Shown here: in pieces, positions 42,787-53,375 of the stretch | Layout of the letters: each line of letters opens with the position of its first letter | How positions within the stretch are numbered: the stretch's first letter is position 1 | Source of the DNA: Aphelocoma coerulescens | Lineage: Eukaryota > Chordata > Aves > Passeriformes > Corvidae | NCBI RefSeq assembly: GCF_041296385.1 | Contig: NW_027184084.1 | Span: 2,356,001 to 2,420,000 of the forward strand | DNA: 64,000 nucleotides | Direction: 5' to 3' | Notes under the pieces: generated by a model | Seen by the model: the letters and a program-made list of their open reading frames with translations, nothing else | What the model was told of the DNA's origin: nothing | Database searches by the model: none | Made by a program: the position numbers and the translations under genes

Positions 42787-43226
42787 TGATGCCTTAAGAG
42801 GCCATCTAAAGACAGAGACTAGACAGGAGTAAGGGAATAAAGGTAGGTATTTATTTGAAAGGCCTTCAAAGGTACCCTCTGGGGAGCCAGAGGCTATTGC
42901 CAAGATGGACCCCAAGATGGACGACAGGTCACGAGTTCTTCACACTTTTATAGGTTTCGTTCATTTGCATATCAGGGTTAATTCTCCAATTAAAGCTTCA
43001 GTTTAATGATGTAATTCCCCTCAGCTTGCCCCCCTTTAGAGGCTTTTTGGTTTATACTTTTTGGGCCTAGGACAGTCTGGGTGTCCTTGAAGAGCAGGCC
43101 CGGAGAGGCTTTGTTATGTCTACCTAGCAGGAGAGAGCAGAAATTAACAGGCTACAAGAAACTTCAGAGTTACACACTAAGCAGTACAGGATTTGAAAAA
43201 TATAAAAGTTAAAACCTAAGGCCTCA
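42787..43226 (-). repeat. ERV1-A 5' LTR
   Basis: A 440-bp LTR starts TGAGGCCTTAGG and ends GGCATCA on the minus strand. The target duplication CTGC follows at 43227-43230. It is the intact template that reveals the 732-bp insertion in the 3' LTR. Confidence 0.93.
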
Positions 43227-43850
43227 CTGCTTGCTCCAAATTTAACTATGCCTTTAAATCACATGCATGCAACTCGTGACAAACGGTCCTTGCATTCTTT
43301 TGCAAGAGACTGCGATAACACTCTTGATTTTTGGAATCTAGAGAAACGTGTTTTAACTTCTCTTTTTATCCCAGGAATAGCTGCTGGAAAAGCATTGGGA
43401 CTGTTAGACAAGCTAGGTTGTTGGCTTGCTGAACAGACTAATGCCACTTCGCTTGCTTTGTCAGGATAGTTAACTGATGTTGATTCTATTAGACATGCTA
43501 CCCTGCAAAATTGAGCAGCCATTGACTTCTTGCTGTTGGCACAGGGACAGGGTTGCGAAGAATTAGATGGCATGTGCTGCATGAATCTTTCTGACCACTC
43601 TAAGTCAGTTTTTGCTAGTATCAAAGAACTGTAAATAGGTCCTTCAAAATTAAGAGAAGAAAATGAGTCCGGTTGGTTTAATGATCTGTTTGGTAACTGG
43701 CGAATTACTAAATGGATCAAAGACCTCATAAAAACAGGAGGTCTAATTATAATTGTTATCCTTCTACATTTTACTCCTTTTGCCGTCTTTGTTCTCCTTT
43801 CTGCAAAGGGCCCTGCAGAGGACCCCAAACTCTGCATTTCCGGTTGAAAA
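43227..43850 (+). pseudogene. env: ERVK-E env transmembrane subunit
   Basis: It contains a furin-like RDKRS site (about 43272-43286), a heptad-repeat region, an immunosuppressive-type domain followed by the CX6CC motif (43554-43580), and a hydrophobic anchor (GGLIIIVILLHF, about 43737). Stops at about 43468, 43512 and 43633 kill it. CX6CC transmembrane subunits are typical of alpha- and gammaretroviral env, whereas the gag-pol of this element is beta-like. This points to an env acquired by recombination. Confidence 0.85.
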
Positions 43851-43865
43851 ACAAAAAGAGGGAAC

Positions 43866-44243
43866 TGTGGAAACTGACAGCTGGTCAGAAAGCTTCACAG
43901 ACATTGATTTGAGCACAATTACTCTGTACCCTTGTGATTTTGGCTTGTACCCGTGAGAACTTTAGCATCAACAGAAGCAAGAAACCAAAACAAGGAGAAG
44001 AAAACATACAGCTATTCGAGGGATGTTGTTTTTAGCTTAGATTTGTTTTCTAATGGGTGGTGGTTTCAACCTACCAATAAGTTTTAAGAGGTGTTAATGT
44101 AGAAGCTTATGAGGACACAGCACGAGTGCCAAGAGACCATATAAATGGAGACTTTGTAGAATAAAATGTCTTTTGCCCTCTTGCCTTCTGAATGGAGTTG
44201 GTGTGTGTGATTCGTGAATGTCACATCTGTCTCAACTGTGACA
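43866..44243 (+). repeat. ERVK-E 3' LTR
   Basis: It starts TGTGGAAACTG after the polypurine tract AAAAAGAGGGAAC and carries AATAAA at about 44160. The right boundary (ending GTGACA) is set where ERVL-C integrase homology resumes and is accurate to a few bases. Confidence 0.8.
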
Positions 44244-44985
44244 TAAAGCCCCTGTGGTATGGGAGGTGGTGGTCCAAATATATGTCATACATGAGTTGTC
44301 TCATTTCTCACATATAAGTATGGGGAGGCCTGGCAGATTGATTTCATCACACTGCTGCAAACCTGCCAAGGCAAGCATTACATGCTTACACTGGTAGAAG
44401 TGACCATTGGATGGCTGGAGACATACCCCATGCCTCACGCCACTGCCCAGAACATGATCCTGGGCCTTGAAAAGCAAGTCCTGTTGTGACATGGCACCCC
44501 TGAAAGAATTGAGTCAAACAACGGGACTCATTTCAAAAATAGCCTTATAAACACCTGAGCTAGAGAAGACAGTACTGAGTGGGTGTATCATATTCCCTAT
44601 TATGCATCAGCCGCTGGGAGAGTTGAGCGGTACAATGGACTGTTAAAAACTACATTGAAGGCAATGGTTGGTGGGACCTTCAAGCAGTGGGATCTGCATT
44701 TAGCAAAGGCTACATGGTTAGTCAACACCAGAGGTTCCATGAACTGAGCTGGCCCAGCCCAATCCAAACCCCTGCCTACAGAAGATGGAGATAAAGAGGT
44801 GCATGAGAGCTATGTTAGGAAAGATGGTTTGGATTAATCCTGCCTCAAGCAAAGTCAAACCCATCCATGGGATCATTTTTGCTCAAGGACCTGGTTACAC
44901 TTGGTGGGGAATGCAGAGGGACAGGGAAACACTGTGTACCTCAGTGGGATTTGACTTTGGGTGAGAGCAGCCTGTAATGTTAAAT
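44244..44985 (+). pseudogene. pol: ERVL-C integrase remnant
   Basis: It aligns by eye with ERVL-A integrase from the zinc-domain end to the C-terminal domain. A short insertion lies near 44280-44315. Several stops (for example near 44488 and 44560) and a changed Asp-Asn motif show long decay. It is more degraded than ERVL-A, as expected for the outermost layer. Confidence 0.8.
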
Positions 44986-45509
44986 TGCATATGTAACACA
45001 GCTTGTTCAATGGTACTGCCACTGCATGTTGTAACTACCATGGAGAATGAGAATGGACAGCTCCAGTTATATCAGTCATGGACCAAATGAACTTAATCCA
45101 TATCCTGCGGGATGGTCAGTGGCTACTGGAATAATTGTATTTGAATATAGTTATATGTATATATAGTTATATGTATATATGTGTACAGTTTAAAGGTATT
45201 AATTTGTGCATGAGGCAAATGATATGGAATAAGGAGTGGATAATGTCCTGGGTAACCAAAAATGTTATTGCATTCCATATCTATCTGTGCCCAAAATTGT
45301 TACTGTCTCTTTCAGATCCTGCTGCTGAAAACAGAATGGCAGAGTGGAAGGGGATGCTGTTGGGGCTTTTTAAGTTGGAGCATAGAAACTGAGCTCTGTC
45401 TTTTGCCTGGTGGCTTTTTTGCTCAAGGCAGAGGGTCTGCTTCATCACAGGTTGTTTCAAGTGGGTTTTCTGGGCTTGCAACAGTAGCAACCAAAAAAAG
45501 TTGCACTTT
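44244..45509 (+). mobile_element. ERVL-C: 3' part of the outermost element
   Basis: Integrase homologous to ERVL-A (about 44244-44985) is followed by a 3' untranslated stretch with TATATG repeats and the start of an LTR-like sequence, TGTCCTGGG, at 45244. The downstream LTR diverges from ERVL-A after about ten bases. The 5' portion must lie upstream of the window, beyond ERVK-E. Confidence 0.75.
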
Positions 45510-46061
45510 TGTGCTAGTTTGAAAACAAACCAGTGGGAGGCACCAAGTCAGAATAACAATTTAATGGGAAAATTAAAGAAAAGGAAAAGTAAAAGAAAAC
45601 ACTGACAGAGTCAAGATACAACCTGAGTCCCTGTTAGTCAGGGTGGTGGTAGCAGTCTGGTAGAATGGTGGTTGCAGTCCTCTGAAGTGGTGATCCTGTG
45701 GTAGAAGGGGTCTGCTCTTCCTCAGAAAGTCCAGTAGTGGCTGTGTAGCTCCTGTCCTCTGGAAATCCAGTGGAAAGAGTGTCTCTGGTGTTCAGAGTCC
45801 CAGATTATATCCAGGATGGGATGCTTGGTTCCTCCCTCTGGGTGGAGCATCTCACAATGGGGTAATGAGTCATGAGGCCAAGTGTTGATTAGGCTCATTA
45901 ACAGAAGATAATCCAGAGGGAGTTATCTCTGAGTCATGCAGCAGGACAATGATGGGCCATTAACAGCAAGATAGTCTGGGGGGAGGAGGCAAGGAAACAC
46001 TGCCCCACCTGATTTCCACAGCTCATGAGGATGGTAATAGAATATACCTCAACCCAGGACA
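45510..46061 (-). mobile_element. Solo LTR of the ERVL-A family
   Basis: On the minus strand it starts TGTCCTGGGTTGAGG and ends TAGCACA. It matches the ERVL-A 5' LTR including its longer duplicated block. Flanks are ACTTT (45505-45509) and ACGTT (46062-46066), a 5-bp duplication with one change. Confidence 0.88.
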
Positions 46062-46322
46062 ACGTTGCAATCAGAAACTGTTTTGGAGTGAATTTTGCAG
46101 CACCTCTTGGCCATGTGAAGCTTGAGCCAGGCGAGTGTCAGGCCACCACTTGTTGGTGCTGAGAGACCATTCCCCCCCCCCCCGCCCCCGCCCAACACAC
46201 CAGCAGCTCAGAAACAGCAGGACCAACACTGGTGGAGTCCAGCAGGTGGCAGAAGGAGGCAGCAAGACAACAGCACCGGCACGCCACAAACCGGAGGCTG
46301 ACACCGAGGGAGCAGAGTTCCC
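46062..46322. other. Unassigned 261-bp interval
   Basis: This interval lies between the solo ERVL LTR and the ERV1-B LTR. It has a C-rich tract (46172-46190) and no frame that resembles a retroviral protein. It is either the tail of the ERVL-C LTR or the only candidate for non-ERV sequence in the window. Confidence 0.4.
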
Positions 46323-46973
46323 TGTGTGATAAATAAGTGAATGATAAATGTTGTCTTTTGCATATAGGATTTTAACAATTTAAAGTGATAATGTACTATG
46401 TAGAAATAGTGTTAAGGTAAAATGCAGTTAAGTAGAAACGAGATTAAGGTAAATTGTAACTTTGAAATAGTTGTAATATGTTAGGAAATGTATTAATAAG
46501 CACATGGTAATAAATGTCTTTTGAGTTGAGAACCTACAGAGCCAGGAACCAAGACATCTTAGAGAAACAAAGAAGATAAACCGCATGCATCCCAGGAAGA
46601 CTGTTATCTCATCAAAACTCACACCTCCCAAGGAAACAGCTACAAATTAGGCTGGAGACTGGGGAGGCACCAGAGCGAGGGTGCCTGTCTTCAATTCTGA
46701 AGCTATCCAGAGGACCGAAGCGACATCCGACATCCTGCTGGGGGCAGGGGGCAGAGACCGGAGAGGGGGATAGTTGAGTGAAGTGTAAATTACTTTCTGG
46801 GCTTAATGAATATGTAACAGTTTAAGAGAGTACTTAAGTCCACAGTAAAATGAATGGAGTACGCCTCTGGCAATATTGCCAAGCGTCCCAGCACTGTGAT
46901 ATGCCTTTGTTCTACTAATAAATGTTCAATAATATATTGCTAAAAAAATTTAGCTCTTGAATTCACTTTTTCA
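46323..46973 (+). repeat. ERV1-B 5' LTR (probable)
   Basis: It starts TGTGTGATAAATAAG, carries AATAAA at about 46916 and ends near TTTTTCA. A possible primer site, TGGTTACCCCGTGTGAT, follows at about 46975. The primer tRNA is ambiguous (Trp- or Met-like). No second copy of this LTR is in the window, so the boundaries rest on position and motifs only. Confidence 0.65.
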
Positions 46974-47922
46974 ATGGTTACCCCGTGTGATAATCTCCGC
47001 TAAGACCTGCTTTCTTGATGGGAAAGAGGGACGCCTCTAACAGCATTCTGTAGCCCAGGAGGACAGTGGGCGCTAGCAGGCAGTAACTGGAATCACGTCC
47101 TAAATTGTGGAACAAGGCAAAATTTTTTTTCTCCTTTTTTCTTTTTTTTTTCTTTTTGTGCTCAGCTCCCTTGAGGAGAACCACAGTATATCGCCCATAA
47201 TTCTTGTACATACAAAGACCTGAACAAGAGAGGAGGACTCTGGTAAGTCTTGTGCAGGGGGCGTGAAGGGGGATTGAATGGTGTGTGCATGAGAGAAGGA
47301 CTGGACAGTCCAGATCCTTGAAGTGAGTGTGGAGCTCTTTTAACTGCGTTTTCGTTGTATTGTGAGAGAAACGACCAGTGACCGAGTGAAGTGAAAGAAA
47401 CATGCTGAATGATCCCCTGAAATGATTCCTTAGCAGTTAAACACCTTGGTAGAAATCCTCATGCAGGAATTCTTAGGAGTTAAACACCTTGGTAGAAATC
47501 CTCATGCAGGAATTCTTAGTAGTTGAACACCTTGGTAGGAATTCTAGGAGTTAAAACCCATAGGGGTGGGGACTCCTTGGTAAGGGAGCAATTTCCTGGA
47601 CGGTCCACTGGGAAATCTGATTAAAAATTACCTAAACAGAGGGATTTTGGCTTTGTAGTGCAGATTTATTGGAAGTTTGGTTTTTCAGTTCAGTTCCGTT
47701 CATTTGGCCGGGCAGTATAAGATTTATTGGTGGTTTTATTATTAGTAGACCAGGGTTACTGGTGGTTCAATTCTGTTTGATTTGGGTTCAGCTTGTGGAA
47801 TAAGTTGGTTTTCTTTGTAGTTCAGTCCTCTTATCTGAGGGAGACAAAACTGTTTAGGAAGGTAAACACGGGATTAATAAAGGTGTATAAGAGATAGAGT
47901 AACGGGTGGGAAGTTAAACAAC
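46974..47922 (+). other. ERV1-B leader with 43-bp tandem repeat
   Basis: This is a long noncoding leader before gag. At 47430-47559 a 43-bp unit (core AACACCTTGGTAG) is repeated with two full copies and shorter copies after them. Leaders of gamma-like viruses hold packaging and dimerisation signals, so the repeat lies in a functional zone, but its role is unknown. Confidence 0.7.
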
Positions 47923-48210
47923 ATGGGACAAAAAGCAAGTAAGACAAATCCCAAGAAAATCAAAAAGGTGTTGGATGATATACCACCCGATAGCCCACTG
48001 GGGGTTATGATAAAGTACTGGGATGAATCTAGAATTACTACGGGAAAAGATAAAGTTAAAATTATAAACTTCTGTATGATGGTATGGGCAGAAAAAAAAA
48101 TTAGATCTGATAATCTACCTTGGCTGAAATATGGTTCATGTGAGGGTTGGATGTGCCAAGCATTAAATGTATATGTTAATGGAAAGAAGCCTTATAATCT
48201 GGAAGAATGA
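47923..48210 (+). pseudogene. gag: ERV1-B gag matrix (open 95-codon frame)
   Basis: It begins MGQKASK, a myristoylation start typical of gammaretroviral Gag, and continues with a matrix-like helical sequence (PDSPLGVMIKYWDE, WAEKKIRSDNLPW). The frame stops at 48210. The rest of gag resumes beyond ERVK-D at 53376. Confidence 0.85.
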
Positions 48211-48273
48211 GAATATGCAGCATGTTGGAGGGGATCAGAGGTAAAACCCACAACAACCCTAAAAGTAGGGGAG

Positions 48274-48629
48274 TATTAACACCATAAAATATTACCATGT
48301 CCCGCAGCCATAGGGAGGAGAAGATCCAGCAGGCAGGAATTATGCAGCAAGATTGATTTATTTAATCATTTTACAAACTCTTTTATAGACTTTTTTCTTC
48401 TTAGTCTAATTGAACAAAGGAGCAGTCGCCCCTTGGGGGTGATTGGCTAAAATCCTAAAACATCCATTGTCAAAATATTTTTCTACTATACCATAAACAA
48501 GGCTTCTTAAGGGTGCAGGTGTTTCATTGATTATAGAACTCTGCTACTATCTTCTGTGAGAGAGAAAAGTCTCTCACGGACTTAGAAAATAGCAAGAAAA
48601 TCCTTGCTAGCAGCATTTTTGTATCCACA
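48274..48629 (-). repeat. ERVK-D 3' LTR
   Basis: On the minus strand it starts TGTGGATAC after AAAAAGGGGGAAT and ends GGTGTTAATA. Confidence 0.92.
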
Positions 48630-48764
48630 ATTCCCCCTTTTTGTTTTATAAGATAACAACTATTAATCCTAAATAGAAATTTACATCAGTTATTAATTCT
48701 AAATATGTCCTTAAGGCTTTAACTGTCTGACACCATAACAAGAAATTTAAAGTTCAGTCTCTGC

Positions 48765-49340
48765 TTGTGGAAGGACCATCCCAGTCTCTGCTTGTAGAAG
48801 GACCATCTGCCTGAAGGTTAACATCTTGGTCATCATCAGAAGAGTCATTAGGCTGATGATCTACATTCTGGTCGCCATTTAGATGGTTGGCATTCTGGTC
48901 ACCATTTGGAGGTTGCCTGTTCTGCCTCTGGTGCCGTAGGTCAGGGCGAACACATTTTGCAGGTAGCCACCGTACCCCAGTATCTGTGGAAACGCAAGCA
49001 TACCCACAACCCCAAACAATAAGCGCATGCGGGCCTTCCCACTGGTTAGTGAGTAAATGCCGTACCCAGACTTTTGCCTAAGGCAGTTATGTCTCGCCTG
49101 CAGACTGCAATGAGAAAAAATGATTCAGAATAAGAGGATTATTTGAATTTTGTGGTACTGTAAGGTGATTAATTGTATACAAAGCGTTTGCTAGTCGGCT
49201 TCAGTAACCAAATTCAGAGGTTCCTGTGAGAATTGTTGAAAAGCCATGATAACAGCCCTTAATTCAACTAACTAAACAGAATCTGACTCGGAATGATGTG
49301 TTAATGAACCACCACAAAGGCAGTGTAGGATACTGTGCGC
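48765..49340 (-). pseudogene. pol: ERVK-D pol remnant (RNase H scrap plus integrase C-terminus)
   Basis: From 49340 leftwards the post-protease leader joins RNase H codons (VELRAV region). At about 49200 it then jumps to the integrase C-terminal part (LAKALYTINHL). The zinc domain and the whole catalytic core of integrase are gone. The Asn/Asp/His-rich tail is still present near 48775-48920. Confidence 0.88.
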
Positions 49341-49361
49341 CCTTATGCACAGTGACCCCTG

Positions 49362-50188
49362 CTAAAAATTTGTCCCAATCCGTACCATCCAAGCTGCCAA
49401 CACATCCCGTCCCCAAAGGTTAAGGAAAGTGGTAGTAACATAAGGCCTAATCATAGCTGGGTGCCTCTCTGAGTCTTTCACCACCACAGGCTGTTCGCTT
49501 AAATAGCTCTGTGTGGTTCCTCCTAATCCTGCGATGGCCGATCCCACAGGGGCTAAAGGCCATGAGGGAGGCCACACAGAGAAGGAGATGATAGTTACAT
49601 CAGCGCCTGTATCAATCAAACCTCGAAGCTGAGTCCGGGGTGGACGGGCGTTCGGCAGGATCAGGGTACATGTCATCTGTGGCCTTTGGTCAGAGATGTC
49701 TGCAGTCCAGAAGGCCTGCGGATATCCCGTAGATCCACTGCCGCTATCTTCGTGAGTTTGTTGCTCTATCCTGGGGACAAGAGACTTAAAAGGCACTAAT
49801 TTAGCAAGGCAGGTCTTTTCAGGAATAGTGACAGGGGGTTTTTGCGTGGAGACCATAGCGCAAATCTGACTTGTAAATTCAGTGTCAATAACTCCTGAGT
49901 GCACTAGGATTCCTTGTTGGCAACGTCAGGTTTTCCCACCAGCATTGCACTGGATCCCTGGGCTAAGGGTCCATATGCATCCCAGGGAACCTTATAAATA
50001 CCGCTAGAGTCTAAGATGACTGCGGCTGCTGAGGCATGGACGTCAAAACCGTCTGATCCCTGGGTGCTGTTTCTAGGGTGGTTGAGTAGGCCTATGCCTG
50101 TACCTGTGCCACTCTCAGGGGGAGCGCCTGCATCGGAGAGCAATTCCCCCTCCTTGCACCCCGGTGGAAGTTTCCTGACAGAGGCCAA
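49362..50188 (-). pseudogene. pro: ERVK-D dUTPase-protease
   Basis: The dUTPase N-terminal part (49904-50188) and the rest plus protease with DTGAD (49362-49904) are in two frames. The gag-pro slippery site is changed to AGGAAAC (50170-50176 on the plus strand), which should reduce slipping. Confidence 0.88.
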
Positions 50189-52850
50189 CCATCGGCATGA
50201 GTCAGAGATCTACAGTAGTACAAGCAATGCCCTGGCCTGCCACACCTCTTGCACTGGGGGATTGGTGTGTTTTCTTTTTGGCTTGGCTTAGGCTGCTTCC
50301 GTTTTTTCATGCGTTTGGGTTGCTTTGGTTCACTATCAGAAGATGCATGAACAGGCTGCAGGAACACAGCCAAAGCAGGCATTTTCTGGTTCCCAGATCC
50401 CACCTTAGAGCAGGCTTCGACCATGTCTGTGACCTCAGATTCTCCTTATAGGGCATCTATGATTTTTCTGCACTCCTCATTTGCGTTACCTCTCACTAAC
50501 TGCCTTAACAGAAAGAGCCTTAACCTGTCATCCTCAACCTGCTTCTTGAGAGAAGCAGTGATTTTCTCTACAAAAGAGATAAGTGACTCTTATTTCCCTT
50601 GAATTATTTCAGTATATCGCTTTCTAGGAGCAGCCATCTCTATGGTTTTCAACAGGGCAGCCATGCCGACCTGTTGAGCTTGCTGCAGGATGCTAGAGGG
50701 CAAGTTACCCTGTAGACTGGGATCAGAGAAGGGACCAGTCCCCATCAAAGCATCCACTCCTGCTGTCTGTCTAGGATCAGCAGCAGGGAGCTGCATATTT
50801 GCTAATGCAGTCTTGCCGGCCAGCTTTCTCCAGGTTTTCTCAAAAACTGTAAATTGTACAGGTTGAAATAGAATTTAAGTGTCTGATATCAAATGGAGCT
50901 AGCAAATCTGTATTTATCACCCTTATTATCTGCATAACCTCAGCAGAACCTAGCCCATGTTGTGCCCCCTTGGATTGGAAATCCTGTGGAACCTTCCAAG
51001 CAATCACCTCATGTTTGTCATGCTGGCCTGAGTTTGGGAGAGCCTTATACACTGGGAAAGCTTGGATCTCCCCTTTAGGGGAGTCACCACTGTCCTGAAC
51101 CGCTGGGACAGATTGTGGATGGGGTGTAACAGCTTCCTGATTACTCCCAGAATTCTCAAATCTGTTTGTCATCCCCAGGGTCTCTAATAATTTCCAGTCT
51201 CCATCCTCCAACGCTCGCATCTTAACTGAGTCTAAGAAGCGATTACCGCGTAGTCTGGAAAGGTCCAGGGGCGAGACTGGAGCAGCCTTTTCTTTCTCCA
51301 CCCGGCTATGGCAACTTTATGCCCCGGGGCCAAAACCTCGTCTGCCTCACTTCCCGATGAGGAATCATCCGGCAAAGGCAACTCTGAGGTGCTGGGAGAG
51401 GTGGACGGGGAGGGGCGGATTGACCAGAGGCCGAACAGGCAGCACAGACTACAGTCGGCTGTGCTGCAGTTTGAACAGCAGCCTCTTTATGGGATGCCAT
51501 CTTGGTCGGTTCTGACCGAACTGGTGCTGGAGCTGCTTTGGCCCTCTCTGGGACTGCTGCCACACCCGGTGCTGCGCTCGTCTGTTGCTCCGCGGCAACG
51601 CCCGTCACCGAAAATGCAGCCGACTCTTGCTCCGCGGCAGCGCTCGCCGCTGCAGCCGGCCCCCGCTCTCCAGCCGCGCCCTGCGCCGCGCTCGTCTCTT
51701 CCAGCACACCAGCACCCAGTGCCGCCACAGGCCGGGGCATGGCCACCATGTCCACTGCTTCTGTCACTGGTGCCGGTTCCACAGGCAGCTGGAGTGCTGG
51801 CGCTGCGCCGGTCGCTGGCACTGCAGCCGCGGCCGCCGCTTTCGGGTTTTCCCGCGGCCGCGGCACTTCCTGGTTCAGAGCTGCGTCTTCCGCGGGCGGC
51901 GCGGGCGGTGAGGGTGGCGCAGGTCCGGCGCATTCCACGCGGCAGGTTGCCTCTGGCATCTGCAGTAGCTGCTTTTGCAAGCTGAGCAGTTCCGACAACT
52001 GCCGCAATATATTCGGCAGTTCCAACAGCTGCTGTGATATGTGCGGCAGTACCGATAACTGCTGTGAGACATTCGGCAGTTCCATCAACAAAGGCAAATA
52101 ACGTATCAATAGGTTGATGGCTCGGTTCTGTGACTGCGCAGAACAGTCCAGCGCCATGGAGGGCAATGGACCACACCCAGGTAGTCTCGGTGCAGTCATG
52201 CCTGGGGCTACGCCAGCCAAGAAGGAACATCCGGGCGTTCCTGGCGCAGCCGACGCATGTGCAGACGGTCTAGGAGCCGCCATGGGGGTCCAGCTGGCTA
52301 AACCGCTAATTCGTTGCCCTGGATAAACTGTAGCCGCCGCCAAGCTGAGCGGCAAGGCAGGCTGTGCGCCCTCCTGCTGCCCCGACACCCCCGCCTCTGC
52401 CGGCGCAGGGTCCCTGGGGGCCGCGGAGTCCTGCGACTGTGCAGGGTGAGCCTGTGCAGGCTCTGCCTGTGAAGCTGGGTGGGGGGTTTTCGGATCCAGC
52501 ATCACACGCCCCTGGAGCCCGGTCAGCGGGGTCCTGTTCGGACATCCCTCCATCACTCATCACCAAAATAGGCGAACCAGCTCTGCTGCCACAGTCAAGG
52601 TCTGTCAGCAGCATAAATAACGAAGGCCAAGTTCAGAATAATTCAAAAGTTGCTGGGTTCCCGTATGGCACAGCCGAGTTCCTGCCACAGTCCAAAATCC
52701 TGGGCAGTGTCTGACCATGGGAATTCTCTGCAAGGCAGCCCAAGCTAATAATTCCCCAAGTGAGTTTTCAGGAATGGAGGTGTGCATTATACTGAAAACA
52801 CCTTTCCAGACCATTACCACAGCGTCAGTTTGTGACCCGCTGTTTGCCAT
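50092..52850 (-). pseudogene. gag: ERVK-D gag
   Basis: The start ATG is at 52850 (MANSG, as in ERVK-B). Several frameshifts follow (near 52610, 51305, 50840, 50590). The linker between matrix and capsid contains a repeated LPxISQQL-type segment (about 51960-52085) that is longer than in ERVK-B or C. The nucleocapsid knuckle CKRCGRPGHCLYYC is intact. The leader upstream of the start has a 25-G run at 52880-52904. Confidence 0.9.
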
Positions 52851-53014
52851 TTTCTCAGTCCCATTGGACCTCCCGGTCTGGGGGGGGGGGGGGGGGGGGG
52901 GGGGTAAGGGGAACAGCGTTCCTCCAGAGAAACGTGGCTTGGCTCGCAGTGTGCAGGACACCTCGCAGTGTGCAGGACACGTCACAGTGTGCAGATCACG
53001 TGGGTGGCACAAAA

Positions 53015-53375
53015 TATTAAAGCCGTAAAATATTACCATGTCCCGCAGCCGTAGGGAGGAGGAGAGAAGATCCAGCAGGCAGGAATTGTGCAGCAAGATT
53101 GATTTATTTAATTATTTTACAAACTCTTTTATAGTCTTTTTTCTTCATAGTCTAATTGGAGGAGGGATCAGCCACCCCTTGGGGGTGCTTGGCTAGAATC
53201 CTAAAATCTCCATTGTCAAAATACTTTTCTACTGTACTATAAACAAGGCTTTTCAAGGTTGCAGGTGTTTCATTGTTTATAGAACTCTGCTACTATCTTC
53301 TGTGAGAGAGAAAAGTCTCTCACGGACTTAGAAAATAGCAAGAAAATTCTTGCTAGGAGCATTTTTGTATCCACA
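53015..53375 (-). repeat. ERVK-D 5' LTR
   Basis: On the minus strand it starts TGTGGATAC and ends TTTAATA, followed by a decayed tRNA-Trp-like primer site (about 52995-53011). TATAAAA and AATAAA are conserved. Confidence 0.92.

Larger units (their letters stand above)
8799..43226 (-). mobile_element. ERV1-A: gamma-like, env-less provirus, host to eight later insertions
   Basis: LTRs are at 42787-43226 (5') and 8799-9973 (3', itself interrupted). The flanking 4-bp duplication CTGC fits class I ERVs. Between them, on the minus strand, gag, protease, RT, RNase H and integrase occur in order but scattered over 34 kb by nested insertions that total about 26.8 kb. Removing them leaves about 7.6 kb. 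The primer site matches tRNA-Arg(CCU). No env is seen between integrase and the 3' LTR. By eye the LTRs differ at about 20 of 440 positions. Confidence 0.93.
48274..53375 (-). mobile_element. ERVK-D: older RT-deleted provirus
   Basis: LTRs are at 53015-53375 (5') and 48274-48629 (3'), with roughly 28 differences by eye (about 8%). The 6-bp duplication GGGGAG lies at 48268-48273 and 53376-53381. It carries the same RT-removing deletion as ERVK-A and B (junction near 49289). A second deletion fuses the remaining RNase H to the end of integrase. No env is present. Confidence 0.95.

Noticed and set aside
45135..45392. 85-codon plus-strand frame downstream of ERVL-C integrase
   Set aside because: It starts in AT-rich repeat and runs into LTR-like sequence, with no similarity to env, dUTPase or other ERV proteins.
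47430..47559. CRISPR-like direct repeats
   Set aside because: The repeats are contiguous with no unique spacers and lie in a retroviral leader of a eukaryotic genome.
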